From an uncultured Collinsella sp. (lineage in GTDB: Bacteria > Actinomycetota > Coriobacteriia > Coriobacteriales > Coriobacteriaceae): a stretch of DNA of 22,343 nt. Of the stretch, positions 10,350 to 18,881 are shown piece after piece (within the stretch, counting starts at the first letter, position 1; each line of letters starts with the position of its first letter). Where the stretch lies: the NCBI GenBank assembly GCA_902470095.1, contig CABRFG010000037.1, positions 1 to 22,343 of the forward strand, read 5' to 3'. The translations under genes and the position numbers were made by a program. The notes below the pieces were generated by a model that saw only the letters and a program-made list of their open reading frames with translations, was not told where the DNA came from and searched no databases.

Positions 10350-11315
10350 TTACTTTTTCTTGTCCTGTTCCAGCAGTTCGGACGGTGTGCGATCGGGCTT
10401 GCCACCGCGGAAAATCTCGCGGCCATGCAGACGATGCTCCAGGTCACGTTCGGCCTTTTCCTCGTCAATCTTGGTCTGGCTAACCACCGGGTCCTCAATC
10501 AACGACGACACCGAGTTCACCTGCTTCTGAATGCGTTCGGCGATGGTGTCATCCATACTCACGATGCGCATCTTCCAGTCGATACTCGTGGCGTTGGATG
10601 AGCTCTTGGTCCACACGAACGTCAAAATGGCGCTCTGGTGGCCCCGCGCGGGGAACATGCCAAAGAAGGAATCGTGCTGAATGTTGCTATCCTCGTCGAT
10701 ATAGGCGTGAACGTTATACACCACGCGGTCGATCTTATCGTTGAGCAACGCGTTGGTCGCAAGCGCCGCGGCCTGAATCTGCCCGTTGGACAGCAGCTCG
10801 AGCTCGTTGGCGGACGATGTGTCCAACACCGTCACCTCGACCGTGCCCGTGCGTTCATCGGCTTCATCGACGGTGAAGTCGAGCGGGAACTGCGTAAAGC
10901 CGTTGCCCCATTCAAGTCCACCCTTGAGCGCGGTCGAAACGGTATCGACCGAAACGCTCTCGGACAGGTTGGCGGTGTTCAGACGACGCATCACGCCGTA
11001 GCCAATCTGCATGCCCACGATCAGCACCAAAATACCGATGACCACGGCCATCGCGGTCTTCGTAATGGTATGGCTCACCTGCGAGCCCGAAGGATCGTCC
11101 TCGGACAGCGGGTCGATATGTTTTGCCTGGCTCGCGCGGTCCTCGCTGCGCAGCTGCGCTAGCGCCGCTTTGTCACCGCGCTTGGCCGCAGCCTCCTTCT
11201 CACGCATGCGCTCGGTACGCTTTTTGGCGAGCGTGGGATCCAAGACGCCGGATGCATCGATTTCGGAGAATAACTCCGTCACTTCTTCCGGAGTCAAAGG
11301 GTTCTTGTCAGCCAT
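10350..11315 (-). CDS. Conserved-looking membrane-anchored protein of unknown function
   Basis: I do not recognise this 321-residue protein. It has an N-terminal cytoplasmic, charged helical part (1-80, starting with a PLTPEEVTELF segment and a KKRTERMREKEAAAKRG stretch). One membrane span follows at about 87-108 (AMAVVIGILVLIVGMQIGYGV). A soluble mixed alpha/beta domain (about 115-280) holds a repeated Ser/Thr-Val-Asp pattern and NVHAYIDEDSNIQHDSF, and a charged Lys-rich tail ends in KKK. The topology is probably N-in, C-out. It starts 19 bases after the ABC exporter stop with a CAGGAAG RBS, so it is co-transcribed with that gene and may partner it. A terminator follows. Confidence 0.85.
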   Translation of the reverse strand: MADKNPLTPEEVTELFSEIDASGVLDPTLAKKRTERMREKEAAAKRGDKAALAQLRSEDRASQAKHIDPLSEDDPSGSQVSHTITKTAMAVVIGILVLIVGMQIGYGVMRRLNTANLSESVSVDTVSTALKGGLEWGNGFTQFPLDFTVDEADERTGTVEVTVLDTSSANELELLSNGQIQAAALATNALLNDKIDRVVYNVHAYIDEDSNIQHDSFFGMFPARGHQSAILTFVWTKSSSNATSIDWKMRIVSMDDTIAERIQKQVNSVSSLIEDPVVSQTKIDEEKAERDLEHRLHGREIFRGGKPDRTPSELLEQDKKK

Positions 11316-11334
11316 AAACTTCCTGTCATATCAA

Positions 11335-13107
11335 TCAGTCGAGCTCGTGCGCACGCGCACCTTCGAACTGCATTCGATAGTAACGGGCATAGGTGCCGCC
11401 ACGGGCGAGAAGCTCCTCGTGCGTGCCACGCTCCACAACGCGACCATGCTCAACGGTCGCAATCTCATCGGCATGCTTAATGGTCGAAAGACGGTGGGCG
11501 ATAATAATCGTGGTGCGGCCGCGTGCCAGCTCTTCGAGTGACTCCTGCACCGCCTCCTCGCTCTCGTTATCCAAAGCACTCGTCGCCTCGTCCAAAATCA
11601 GGATCTTGGGGTTCTTGAGAAACACGCGCGCGATGGCAACGCGCTGCTTCTGTCCGCCCGAAAGACGGCTGCCGCGCTCGCCCACCACGGTGTCGTAGCC
11701 CTGCGGAAGCGATTCGATAAAGGTATCGATATTGGCGCGGCGGGCCGCCTCGGCGATCTCTTCCGCCGTAGCGCCCGGCTTGCCGTAGGCGATGTTCTCG
11801 CCAATCGTACCGTCAAACAGATAGACATCCTGCTGCACCAGGCCGATGGCGCGGCGCAGGCTCTGCTGCGTCACATCGCGCACGTCCTGACCGTCGATGC
11901 TAATGGATCCGGTAGCCACGTCATAAAAGCGCGGCAGCAGCGAACAGGTCGTGGACTTGCCGCCGCCCGAAGGGCCAACCAAAGCGATGGTCTGCCCGGG
12001 CTTGATGGACAGGTCCATATGGTCGATAACGGGACGCTCGTCGGCATAGCCCTCGCCCAGCTCGACATCCTCGTAGTTAAAGCACACGTCGTGATACTCC
12101 ACGGCGCCGGCAGTCACCTGCAGATCCGTAGCGCCCGGCTTGTCCTGGATATCCGGCGCGGTCGAGAGCACCTCGTCCATACGCTTAAAGCCGGCGATGG
12201 CCTTCTGATACGTTTCGGCCGAATTGACGAGCGTCTCGAGCGGCGTGCAGAACAGCGAAATATAGAGTGCAAAGGTCGCCATATCGACCGCCTGCAGCTG
12301 TCCCTGGGCGACCAGCCAGCCGCCCAGCAGCACCACGATCACATAGAGCACACCCGAGAGCAGGCCATACGTCGCGGTATAGACGCCCATGGCGTGATAC
12401 ATGTTCTCCTTGGACAAAAGGTAGCGGTCGTTAGAGGCACGGAACTTGGCACGCTCGGTCTCCTCGTTGGCAAAGCTCTTGACCACGCGCATGCCCGCCA
12501 GAGAATCCTGCAGCTGTGCATTAATGCCGCTGATCTTCTTGCGGTTGTCGCTAAAGACCTCGCGCATGCGCATGTTCTGCCAAAACATGACGACCGCAAA
12601 CGCCGCCGTCACCACGGCCATGGCAAGCGCCAGCACCGGAGCGATGGTAAAGAGGATCACAAACGAGCCGATAATCTCGATACCGCAGATGATGATCCAC
12701 TCGGGTACGTGATGCGCCGCCTCGCAGATATCGAACAGGTCGTTGACCACGCGGCTCATCATGTCACCCGAGCTGTTGCGGTCGAAGTACGCAAAGCTAA
12801 AGCGCTCATACTGGTCGAACAGGTCCTCGCGCATTTTGGACTCCATGCGCGCGCCCATCACGTGGCCCCAATAGCTCACAAAGTAGCGGCAGGCGCAGCG
12901 GACGGCATACATCAGCACCAAGCCCACCGCGATCATGCCGAGCGCCTGCATAATGGCAGCCTGACCCTGAGTAAATAGCCCACCGGTCAAATTACGCAGA
13001 ATAATAGGAAAAGCAAGGTCAATGGCGGCAAGCACCAGAGCACAAACAGTATCAGCAACAAAAAGCCCCATCTGGGGCTCGTAATACGAAAGAAACCTCT
13101 TCAGCAT
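11335..13107 (-). CDS. ABC transporter, exporter type with fused membrane and ATPase domains
   Basis: The 590-residue half-transporter acts as a homo- or heterodimer to export a substrate at the expense of ATP. The membrane domain (about 1-320) has six hydrophobic spans, with the typical FAYFDRNSSGDMMSRV intracellular coupling segment near 106-120. The nucleotide-binding domain (about 330-575) is complete: Walker A GPSGGGKST (378-386), Q-loop Gln426, signature LSGGQ (482-486), Walker B ILILDE (502-507) and H-loop His538. All catalytic residues are intact, so the protein could work as a homodimer. Start and a GAGGA RBS agree. Only the unknown membrane-anchored protein follows in the operon. 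The substrate is not deducible; MsbA/LmrA-like exporters are the nearest description. Confidence 0.92.
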   Translation of the reverse strand: MLKRFLSYYEPQMGLFVADTVCALVLAAIDLAFPIILRNLTGGLFTQGQAAIMQALGMIAVGLVLMYAVRCACRYFVSYWGHVMGARMESKMREDLFDQYERFSFAYFDRNSSGDMMSRVVNDLFDICEAAHHVPEWIIICGIEIIGSFVILFTIAPVLALAMAVVTAAFAVVMFWQNMRMREVFSDNRKKISGINAQLQDSLAGMRVVKSFANEETERAKFRASNDRYLLSKENMYHAMGVYTATYGLLSGVLYVIVVLLGGWLVAQGQLQAVDMATFALYISLFCTPLETLVNSAETYQKAIAGFKRMDEVLSTAPDIQDKPGATDLQVTAGAVEYHDVCFNYEDVELGEGYADERPVIDHMDLSIKPGQTIALVGPSGGGKSTTCSLLPRFYDVATGSISIDGQDVRDVTQQSLRRAIGLVQQDVYLFDGTIGENIAYGKPGATAEEIAEAARRANIDTFIESLPQGYDTVVGERGSRLSGGQKQRVAIARVFLKNPKILILDEATSALDNESEEAVQESLEELARGRTTIIIAHRLSTIKHADEIATVEHGRVVERGTHEELLARGGTYARYYRMQFEGARAHELD

Positions 13108-13138
13108 GTGATCCTCAAAGAAATATCAGCAACGTAAG

Positions 13139-13177
13139 GCCCTGGGACAAAGCAATCAGTAGTACTTGTCCCAGGGC
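13139..13177 (-). other. Intergenic 12-bp hairpin without U-tract
   Basis: GCCCTGGGACAA (13139-13150) pairs perfectly with TTGTCCCAGGGC (13166-13177) around a 15-base loop. It lies between the Nudix stop codon and the ABC exporter start. Neither strand has a T-run after the stem. It may be a terminator that works without a U-tract, an mRNA 3' end stabiliser, or a protein site; its position favours the end of the purD-Nudix transcript. Confidence 0.5.
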
Positions 13178-13189
13178 TATCCCCACTCG

Positions 13190-13885
13190 TTAAAGCTCCG
13201 TGCCCCCAAGGCGGTGTGCGATGCTGTCGCAGGCCAAGGCGCCCACGACGGTCTTGGCGTCTTCGATCTTGCCGTCGAGTACGGCGTCGATCAGCTCATG
13301 CAGCGGCACCAGGTCCACGTTGACAAACTCGTCATCATCGGGGTTGGGCGCATCAAACTCGAGCTTGGTAGCCAAGTAGATGTGGATAATCTCATCGCAA
13401 AAACCACAGGACGTGACAATCGACGTCAAAAAGCGAATGCGACCAGCCCTAAAGCCCGTCTCCTCATGCAGCTCGCGCTTGGCGCAATCGAGCGGGTCCT
13501 CGCCTGGATCGAGCTTGCCGGCGGGAATCTCGACCGTCACGCGGTCGATGGCGGTGCGGTACTGACGCACCAGTACGATCTTGCCGCTCTCGGTCAGTGC
13601 CACAACAGCCGCCGCACCCGGATGGCGAACGATATCGCGGGCGCTGCGGCGACCGTTGGGCAGCTCAACCTCAAGACGGTGGACGTCGAGAATCTTGCCC
13701 TTCCAGGCGCACTCCTCCGAAAGAATCTTCTCGTGCAGCTCGGCATCGTGCGGGTCGTCATCGCCCAGCACCAGCGCCGGCTCGTCAGCGACCTCGCCAC
13801 CAGGCTCGCCCTCGGCGTGCCCATACACGCGGCTGTCCTCTTCGACGATCTGCGCGTCCACGAGCTCTTCGTTCTTCTCGTCCAT
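13190..13885 (-). CDS. Nudix hydrolase, ADP-ribose pyrophosphatase-like
   Basis: The 231-residue cytoplasmic enzyme probably cleaves ADP-ribose or a related nucleoside diphosphate-sugar. The Nudix box GX5EX7REUXEEXGU is complete, from G123 to F145 in GKLDPGEDPLDCAKRELHEETGF-type order, preceded by EIPAGK as in ADP-ribose pyrophosphatases (NudF/TrgB group). About 50 N-terminal residues are acidic and low in complexity (many E, D and G) and lie outside the usual domain. I start at ATG 13885, placing GAGAGGA at a normal distance; ATG 13894 is nearly on top of that RBS. It follows purD by 21 bases in the same direction and is probably co-transcribed. Confidence 0.88.
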   Translation of the reverse strand: MDEKNEELVDAQIVEEDSRVYGHAEGEPGGEVADEPALVLGDDDPHDAELHEKILSEECAWKGKILDVHRLEVELPNGRRSARDIVRHPGAAAVVALTESGKIVLVRQYRTAIDRVTVEIPAGKLDPGEDPLDCAKRELHEETGFRAGRIRFLTSIVTSCGFCDEIIHIYLATKLEFDAPNPDDDEFVNVDLVPLHELIDAVLDGKIEDAKTVVGALACDSIAHRLGGTEL

Positions 13886-13906
13886 CCGTCTCATTCCTCT
13901 CGGATT

Positions 13907-15211
13907 TTAGGCATCCCAGGCGTCGCGGCCGCGCAGCGCGCGCAGGCCGATGTCGTGACGCAGGGTCTTGCCCTCAAAATCAATCTTCTCGCAGGCCTCG
14001 TAGGCAAGGTTGCGGGCGTTCTCAAACGTATCGCCCAGCGCGGTCACGGCAAGCACGCGGCCACCATTGGTCACGAGCTGGCCGTCCACCACGGCAGTGC
14101 CCGCGTGGTACACGGTCACGTTCTCCATGGCCTCGGCATCGGCGATACCGGTAATGACCTTGCCTTTCTCGTAGCTGCCGGGATAACCCGCGCTCGTCAG
14201 GACAACGGCCACGGCCCACTCGTCGCGCCAGTCGAGTTCAATCTGATCGAGCTCGCAGTTGGCGCAGGCGAGCATGACCTCGACCAGGTCGTTCTTAAGG
14301 CGCGGCAGAACGACCTGCGTCTCGGGGTCGCCAAAGCGGGCATTGAACTCCAGCACCTTGGGGCCGGCAAGCGTGAGCATAAAGCCGCCGTACAGGCAGC
14401 CGCGGTAGTCGATACCCTCGGCAGCGAGCTCGGCCACGGTCTGCTCCATGACCTTCACCATGGTGGCGTGCTCCTCATCGGTCACGATGGGCACCGGGCT
14501 GTAGACGCCCATGCCACCGGTGTTGGGGCCCTTGTCGCCCTCGAGTGCACGCTTGTGGTCCTGCGAGGTGGCCATGGGGCGCACGGTCTTGCCGTCGGTA
14601 AAGGCCAGCAGCGAGCACTCGGGACCAACGAGCATCTCCTCGATGACCACGGTATTGCCGGCATCGCCAAAGGTGCCGCCAAAGCACTCGCGCACGGCCT
14701 CCTCGGCCTGCTCAAGTTCGGTCGCCACGATAACGCCCTTGCCCGCGGCAAGGCCGTCGGCCTTCACGACCAGCGGGGCGCCCTGCTCGCGCACGTAGGC
14801 GAGAGCCGAAGCCTCGTCGGTAAACGAACCATAGGCTGCCGTCGGAATGCCCGCACGCTCCATGAGCTGCTTGGAGAACAGCTTGGAGCCCTCCATCTGG
14901 GCGCCCTCGGCACCCGGGCCAAAGCAGGGAATACCCGCCGCGCGCACGGCGTCGGCCACGCCCGCCACGAGCGGAGCCTCGGGGCCAATTACCACGAGTC
15001 CGCATCCGTGGCTCTGCGCAAACGCCGCCACGGCCGCAGGATCGCAGTCGTCGAGAACAACGTTCTCGCCGCAGCTCGCGGTGCCGCCGTTACCCGGCGC
15101 GATGTAGAGCTTGCCGGCGCGCGGTGATGCTGCGAGCTTAGCTGCCAAAGCATGCTCACGGCCGCCGCTGCCCAACAACAGGATGTCGATGGTTTGAGTG
15201 TCCGCCTTCAA
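13907..15211 (-). CDS. purD: Phosphoribosylamine-glycine ligase (GAR synthetase)
   Basis: This 434-residue enzyme carries out step two of purine synthesis: phosphoribosylamine + glycine + ATP to GAR. It has the N-terminal GSGGREHA motif, an ATP-grasp core with PLVVKADGLAAGKGV, the QDHKRALEGDKGPNTGGMG block and the metal-site segment EFNARFGDPETQ, then the C-domain. No ATG lies near the expected start. The codon TTG at 15209-15211 sits five bases after GAGGAGG and leads straight into the conserved TIDILLLGSGG sequence, so I take TTG as the start. The open frame continues upstream through the purA end but is unrelated to the family. Its leader carries a refolding hairpin (15252-15307). Confidence 0.95.
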   Translation of the reverse strand: MKADTQTIDILLLGSGGREHALAAKLAASPRAGKLYIAPGNGGTASCGENVVLDDCDPAAVAAFAQSHGCGLVVIGPEAPLVAGVADAVRAAGIPCFGPGAEGAQMEGSKLFSKQLMERAGIPTAAYGSFTDEASALAYVREQGAPLVVKADGLAAGKGVIVATELEQAEEAVRECFGGTFGDAGNTVVIEEMLVGPECSLLAFTDGKTVRPMATSQDHKRALEGDKGPNTGGMGVYSPVPIVTDEEHATMVKVMEQTVAELAAEGIDYRGCLYGGFMLTLAGPKVLEFNARFGDPETQVVLPRLKNDLVEVMLACANCELDQIELDWRDEWAVAVVLTSAGYPGSYEKGKVITGIADAEAMENVTVYHAGTAVVDGQLVTNGGRVLAVTALGDTFENARNLAYEACEKIDFEGKTLRHDIGLRALRGRDAWDA

Positions 15212-15251
15212 GGGTGCCTCCTCTATGGATGAACGGCCCGCTCCGCGCGAG

Positions 15252-15307
15252 CCCTTTGCAAGCAAATATACCCCTCGGCCGCCCGTCCGGGCTGCAAAGG
15301 GGTATAT
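15252..15307 (-). terminator. purA terminator / possible purD leader switch
   Basis: ATATACCCCT and AGGGGTATAT (15266-15275 and 15298-15307) form a perfect 10-bp stem with an inner GCCCG/CGGGC stem (15281-15285, 15288-15292). On the minus strand it is followed by TTTGCTTG, a weak T-run, 22 bases past the purA stop. Part of the same arm, 15293-15301, is also perfectly complementary to CCCTTTGCA at 15252-15260, giving a 9-bp alternative that excludes the outer stem. It could be a plain purA terminator or a two-state leader of purD, whose start codon lies 40 bases further on. Confidence 0.6.
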
Positions 15308-15329
15308 CGCAATAACCAAATAGTCCCGA

Positions 15330-16616
15330 TTACTTCCAGAATCGGTTGATGATCTGCTCGCGACCAGCGCCAACGCCAATGAACGTCACGCGGGTGTGTG
15401 CCAGATCCTCGATAAACGCCACGTAGTCCTGAGCCTCCTGCGGCAGCTCGTCAAAGCTGCGGCAACCGGTGATATCGCACTTCCAGCCAGGGAGCTCCTC
15501 GTAGATGGGCTTGGCATGCTCAAAGCGCACCTGATGCTCGGGCACGCTGGTGTAGCGCTCGCCATCGACGTCGTAGGCCACGCACACCTTGATGGTGTCG
15601 AAGGCCGAAAGCACGTCGAGCTTGGTCACGGCGATGTCGGTGAGGCCGTTGACGCGCGAGGCATAGTTGGCGATAGGGCCGTCGAACCAGCCGCAACGAC
15701 GACGGCGACCGGTGGTCACGCCGTACTCATAGCCCTCCTCGGTCAGCGTGTGACCGGCCTCGGACTCATAGGAAAGCTCGGTGGGCATGGGGCCCGAACC
15801 GACGCGGGTGATATAGGCCTTCATGACACCCAGCACGCGGTCGACGTTCTTCATGCCCACGCCGGAGCCGGTGATGGCGCCGCCGGCGGTGCAGTTGGAA
15901 GACGTCACGTACGGATAGGTACCGTGGTCGATGTCGAGCAGCGTCGCCTGGGCGCCCTCAAACAGCAGGTTCTTGCCCTCATCGATCATGTTGTTGAGCA
16001 GCAGGCTCGTCTCGGTGATGTAGGGACGCAGGCGCTCGGCCATCGGCAGGTACTCGTCGCAAATCTGGTCCACGGTGTAGGTGGGCAGGTTGTAGATGAG
16101 CTCGAGCTCGGGGTTCACACGGGCGAGAGCGGTCTCCAGCTTGTCGCGGAACAGCGCCTCGTCGAGCATGTCCTGCATGCGCAGGCCAATGCGCGCCATC
16201 TTGTCCTGATAGCACGGACCGATGCCGCGCTTGGTGGTACCGATGTTCTTCTTGCCGAGCTTCTGCTCAAAGGCGCCATCCAGATCGATGTGGTACGGCA
16301 TGATGACATGCGCGTTGCCGCTAATCTTGAGGTTCTTGGTGGTGATGTCGTCGGCCTCGAACATATCGATCTCCTCAAGGACAACCTTGGGGTTGACGAC
16401 GCAGCCGTTACCGATCACCGACACGTGGTCGGAATACATGATGCCGGAGGGCACCTGGTGCAGGCCGTACTTCTTGCCGTTGACGACGATGGTGTGACCT
16501 GCGTTGTTGCCGCCCGAGTAGCGCACGACGGCATCGAAGTCGCCGGCGACTAGGTCGCAAATCTTACCCTTGCCCTCATCGCCCCACTGGGCACCGACCA
16601 AAACGGTTGACGGCAT
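15330..16616 (-). CDS. purA: Adenylosuccinate synthetase
   Basis: The 428-residue enzyme converts IMP, aspartate and GTP to adenylosuccinate, the first committed step to AMP. The GDEGKGK loop (12-18) with Asp13 and the GGNNAGHT segment with His41 match the catalytic residues and numbering of E. coli PurA. Further family blocks are KRGIGPCYQDK, EGAQATLLDIDHGTYPYVTSSNCTAGG-type sequence near 215-245, and TTGRRRRCGW. The length is standard. The RBS AAGGAG is at normal distance. A promoter overlaps the end of dnaB, so purA is probably transcribed on its own, followed by the hairpin at 15266-15307. Confidence 0.98.
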   Translation of the reverse strand: MPSTVLVGAQWGDEGKGKICDLVAGDFDAVVRYSGGNNAGHTIVVNGKKYGLHQVPSGIMYSDHVSVIGNGCVVNPKVVLEEIDMFEADDITTKNLKISGNAHVIMPYHIDLDGAFEQKLGKKNIGTTKRGIGPCYQDKMARIGLRMQDMLDEALFRDKLETALARVNPELELIYNLPTYTVDQICDEYLPMAERLRPYITETSLLLNNMIDEGKNLLFEGAQATLLDIDHGTYPYVTSSNCTAGGAITGSGVGMKNVDRVLGVMKAYITRVGSGPMPTELSYESEAGHTLTEEGYEYGVTTGRRRRCGWFDGPIANYASRVNGLTDIAVTKLDVLSAFDTIKVCVAYDVDGERYTSVPEHQVRFEHAKPIYEELPGWKCDITGCRSFDELPQEAQDYVAFIEDLAHTRVTFIGVGAGREQIINRFWK

Positions 16617-16682
16617 GTTTACTCCTTACATTCATGGACTGTCTACGCGCCACGCCGGCACGCAGAAGCACAAAACATTCCC

Positions 16683-16711
16683 AGTATACCCGTGCAACGG
16701 GCGCCTGTCCT
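16683..16711 (-). promoter_or_regulatory. Candidate purA promoter overlapping the dnaB stop codon
   Basis: Minus strand: -35 AGGACA (16706-16711, 4/6), 17-base spacer, -10 TATACT (16683-16688, 5/6). The -35 hexamer contains the first two bases of the dnaB TAG stop. Initiation near 16676 would give a leader of about 60 bases. CCCGT-TGC-ACGGG sits between the boxes as a small inverted repeat and could be a protein site. Confidence 0.55.
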
Positions 16712-18101
16712 ACTCCTCGGCATGTGCCCCATCAAGCTCATAGAACTTGGTGGATGCCGGCAGGAACATCAGGTCGACGTCGCCGATCGGGCCCGAACGG
16801 TTCTTGGCCACGACGATACGCGTGACGCCCTCGTCGGGTCGATCGTCGCGCGAGGCCTCGGCCTCGTCGGCGGAGCGGTCCAAGAACATAACGATATCGG
16901 CGTCCTGCTCGATGGAGCCCGATTCACGAAGGTCGGAAAGCTGCGGGCGCTTGCCGGTGCGGGATTCGACCTGACGCGAGAGCTGCGACAGCGCGATGAG
17001 CGGGATCTTGAGCTCCTTGGCCATGATCTTCAAACCACGCGACATCTCCGAGACCTCGACGGTACGGCTCTCGGAGCGGCGTCCCGGCGGAGGACTCACT
17101 AGCTGCAGGTAGTCCAGGATGATGATTGCCTTCTCCTTGTTATGGAGCATACGGCGACTCTTGGCGCGAATCTCGGTCACTGTGGTGCCGGGCGTATCGT
17201 CAATCAGAATATCGAGCTTGGACAAGGTCTGCGTGGCCTCGTTGATATTGGCCCACTGCTCGGGGCTAATGCGGCCCATGCGGAAGTCACTGATCGAGAT
17301 CATGGCGTAGGCGCAAATCAGACGCTGGGCAATTTCCTTGCCCGACATCTCCAGCGAGAAGAAGCCGACGGTATAACCGGCGGCGGCAGCGTTGAGCGCC
17401 AGATTCAGGGCGAACGATGTCTTACCTACAGCAGGGCGGGCGCCGATAATGATGAGCTGGCCCTCGCGGAAGCCCATGAGCATGCGGTCGAGCGACGGGA
17501 AGCCCGTGGGCACGCCCGCAGCCTGGCCACCGGCCTGGCACACTTCCTCGGCCTCGTTATAGGCCTCGACCATAAACTCGGTCAGCGTCTTGTAGCTCGA
17601 CTTGACCTCGCGTGCCGTGACCTTGAGCAGCTTGCTCTCGGCCAGCTCGACAACCTCTTTGGTGTCGGTGGGGGCGTTATATGCCAGCGCGTTGATCTCG
17701 TTGGTGGCGCCGATCAGCTCACGCAGCATCGAATCGCGGCGAACGATGGCGGCATGGTGCTGCCAGTTGACGAGCGACAAGGTCTGACCCATCAACTCCA
17801 AAATGTACGCTTCGCCGCCCACGGCATCGAGCTTGTTGATGCTTCTCAGGTAATCGATCAGCGAGATGGAGTCGATGGGAATGCGGCTGTTGTACATATC
17901 GACCATCGCGGTATAGATGGTCTTATGAATGGGCCGGTAGAAGTCATCAGGCTGCAGCTCGACCTGGGCCTCTTCGACCACCTCGGGCGATAGCAGCATA
18001 GCGGCCAGTACATTGGCCTCTGCATCTTGGTTTTGGGGAAGACCCAACTTTGAGCCGCGGTCCTCGACCGTCAGCCCGGTCTCCCTATCGTCATATGCCA
18101 T
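16710..18101 (-). CDS. dnaB: Replicative DNA helicase
   Basis: This 463-residue hexameric helicase unwinds DNA at the replication fork and binds primase. The N-terminal DnaB domain (about 22-125, starting LPQNQDAEANVLAAML) is followed by a linker and a RecA-like C-domain. Walker A is GARPAVGKTS (220-229), Walker B is IIILDYLQL (from 327), then ALSQLSRQVE (370-379), and VAKNRSGPIG (431-440) has the arginine-finger Arg435. No intein is present. ATG 18101 (MAYDD) has GAGGA five bases upstream; the ATGs at 18107 and 18113 overlap or precede that RBS. It lies downstream of rplI but is separated by a terminator, so it needs its own promoter, which I could not place with confidence in 18114-18253. 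Confidence 0.97.
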   Translation of the reverse strand: MAYDDRETGLTVEDRGSKLGLPQNQDAEANVLAAMLLSPEVVEEAQVELQPDDFYRPIHKTIYTAMVDMYNSRIPIDSISLIDYLRSINKLDAVGGEAYILELMGQTLSLVNWQHHAAIVRRDSMLRELIGATNEINALAYNAPTDTKEVVELAESKLLKVTAREVKSSYKTLTEFMVEAYNEAEEVCQAGGQAAGVPTGFPSLDRMLMGFREGQLIIIGARPAVGKTSFALNLALNAAAAGYTVGFFSLEMSGKEIAQRLICAYAMISISDFRMGRISPEQWANINEATQTLSKLDILIDDTPGTTVTEIRAKSRRMLHNKEKAIIILDYLQLVSPPPGRRSESRTVEVSEMSRGLKIMAKELKIPLIALSQLSRQVESRTGKRPQLSDLRESGSIEQDADIVMFLDRSADEAEASRDDRPDEGVTRIVVAKNRSGPIGDVDLMFLPASTKFYELDGAHAEE

Positions 18102-18253
18102 GAGCATCCTCATTCATATCGCTTGCGAGCATCCATAGTATCAGCCACGGTCCCAAAACGCGCCGCGCGCCGCCAATCATCACCGAACCAAACGGATGAA
18201 CGGTCCCACGAATAGACCTCACCGCAACGCCCCCTATGGCGCTCGCATCGCGC

Positions 18254-18294
18254 TAAAAAGCAAAAAGGGCGCCCTGGCTTCCCAGAGCGCCCTT
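18254..18294 (-). terminator. Terminator of the rpsF-ssb-rpsR-rplI operon
   Basis: Minus strand: a 13-bp stem with one wobble (18282-18294 with 18265-18277, AAGGGCGC... and CTGG/CCAG), GAAG tetraloop, then TTTTTGCTTTTT down to 18254. It lies 32 bases past the rplI stop and separates the ribosomal operon from dnaB. Confidence 0.92.
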
Positions 18295-18326
18295 CTTAGA
18301 ACAAGATTGTTGCGTTGCAGCAAATG

Positions 18327-18866
18327 CTACTCGGCAGCAGCCTCAGTCTCGACCTCGGCGGTCTCGGCCTCGGCGACCTCAGCGGCCTCCTCGACCTCAG
18401 CCTCGGCAGCGAGCTCCTCGGCGGTAACGCCGACGAGAACGACAACCTCGGCCTTGATCTCGCGGTACAGCGAGATGGCAACGGTGTGGGCACCGGCAAC
18501 CTTGATGGGCTTACCGAGCTCGACGCGCTTGCGGTCGATGTCCATACCGAGCTGAGCCTTGATGGCGTCAGCGATCATAGCGGCGGTAACGGAGCCAAAG
18601 AGGATGCCCTCGTCGCCGACCTTGACGTCAACGGTGACCGTCTTGCCCTCGAAGGCAGCCTTGGTCTCGTTGGCGGTAGCCAGACGGACGGCCTCGCGCT
18701 TGGCGATGTTGTTGCGACGCTCGTCAAGCTGCTTGAGGTTGCCCTTGGTGGCGGCAACAGCGAGCTTCTTGGGGAACAGGAAGTTCTCAGCGTAACCCTG
18801 AGCGACCTCTACGACGTCACCCTCGCCGCCCTTGCCCTTGATCTCATCGAGAAGAATAACCTTCAT
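18327..18866 (-). CDS. rplI: 50S ribosomal protein L9
   Basis: The 179-residue protein binds 23S rRNA. The N-terminal domain (MKVILLDEIKGKGGEGDVVEV, then GYAENFLFPKKLA) is diagnostic and is followed by the long connecting helix and the C-domain (LFGSVTAAMIADAI near 89-102). The usual length is about 150 residues; here about 30 Ala/Glu-rich residues are added at the C-terminus (151-179), a low-complexity acidic tail. It is the last gene of the rpsF operon, 15 bases after rpsR, with GGGAG as RBS. Confidence 0.97.
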   Translation of the reverse strand: MKVILLDEIKGKGGEGDVVEVAQGYAENFLFPKKLAVAATKGNLKQLDERRNNIAKREAVRLATANETKAAFEGKTVTVDVKVGDEGILFGSVTAAMIADAIKAQLGMDIDRKRVELGKPIKVAGAHTVAISLYREIKAEVVVLVGVTAEELAAEAEVEEAAEVAEAETAEVETEAAAE

Positions 18867-18881
18867 GATGCGTCTCCCTTC

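Noticed and set aside
13166..15127. A 653-codon rightward open frame across the Nudix and purD genes
   Set aside because: It is antisense to two well-supported genes, with repetitive shadow composition and no RBS or motif.
15396..16553. A 385-codon rightward open frame across purA
   Set aside because: It is antisense to purA, whose catalytic motifs are complete; the frame is a composition artefact.
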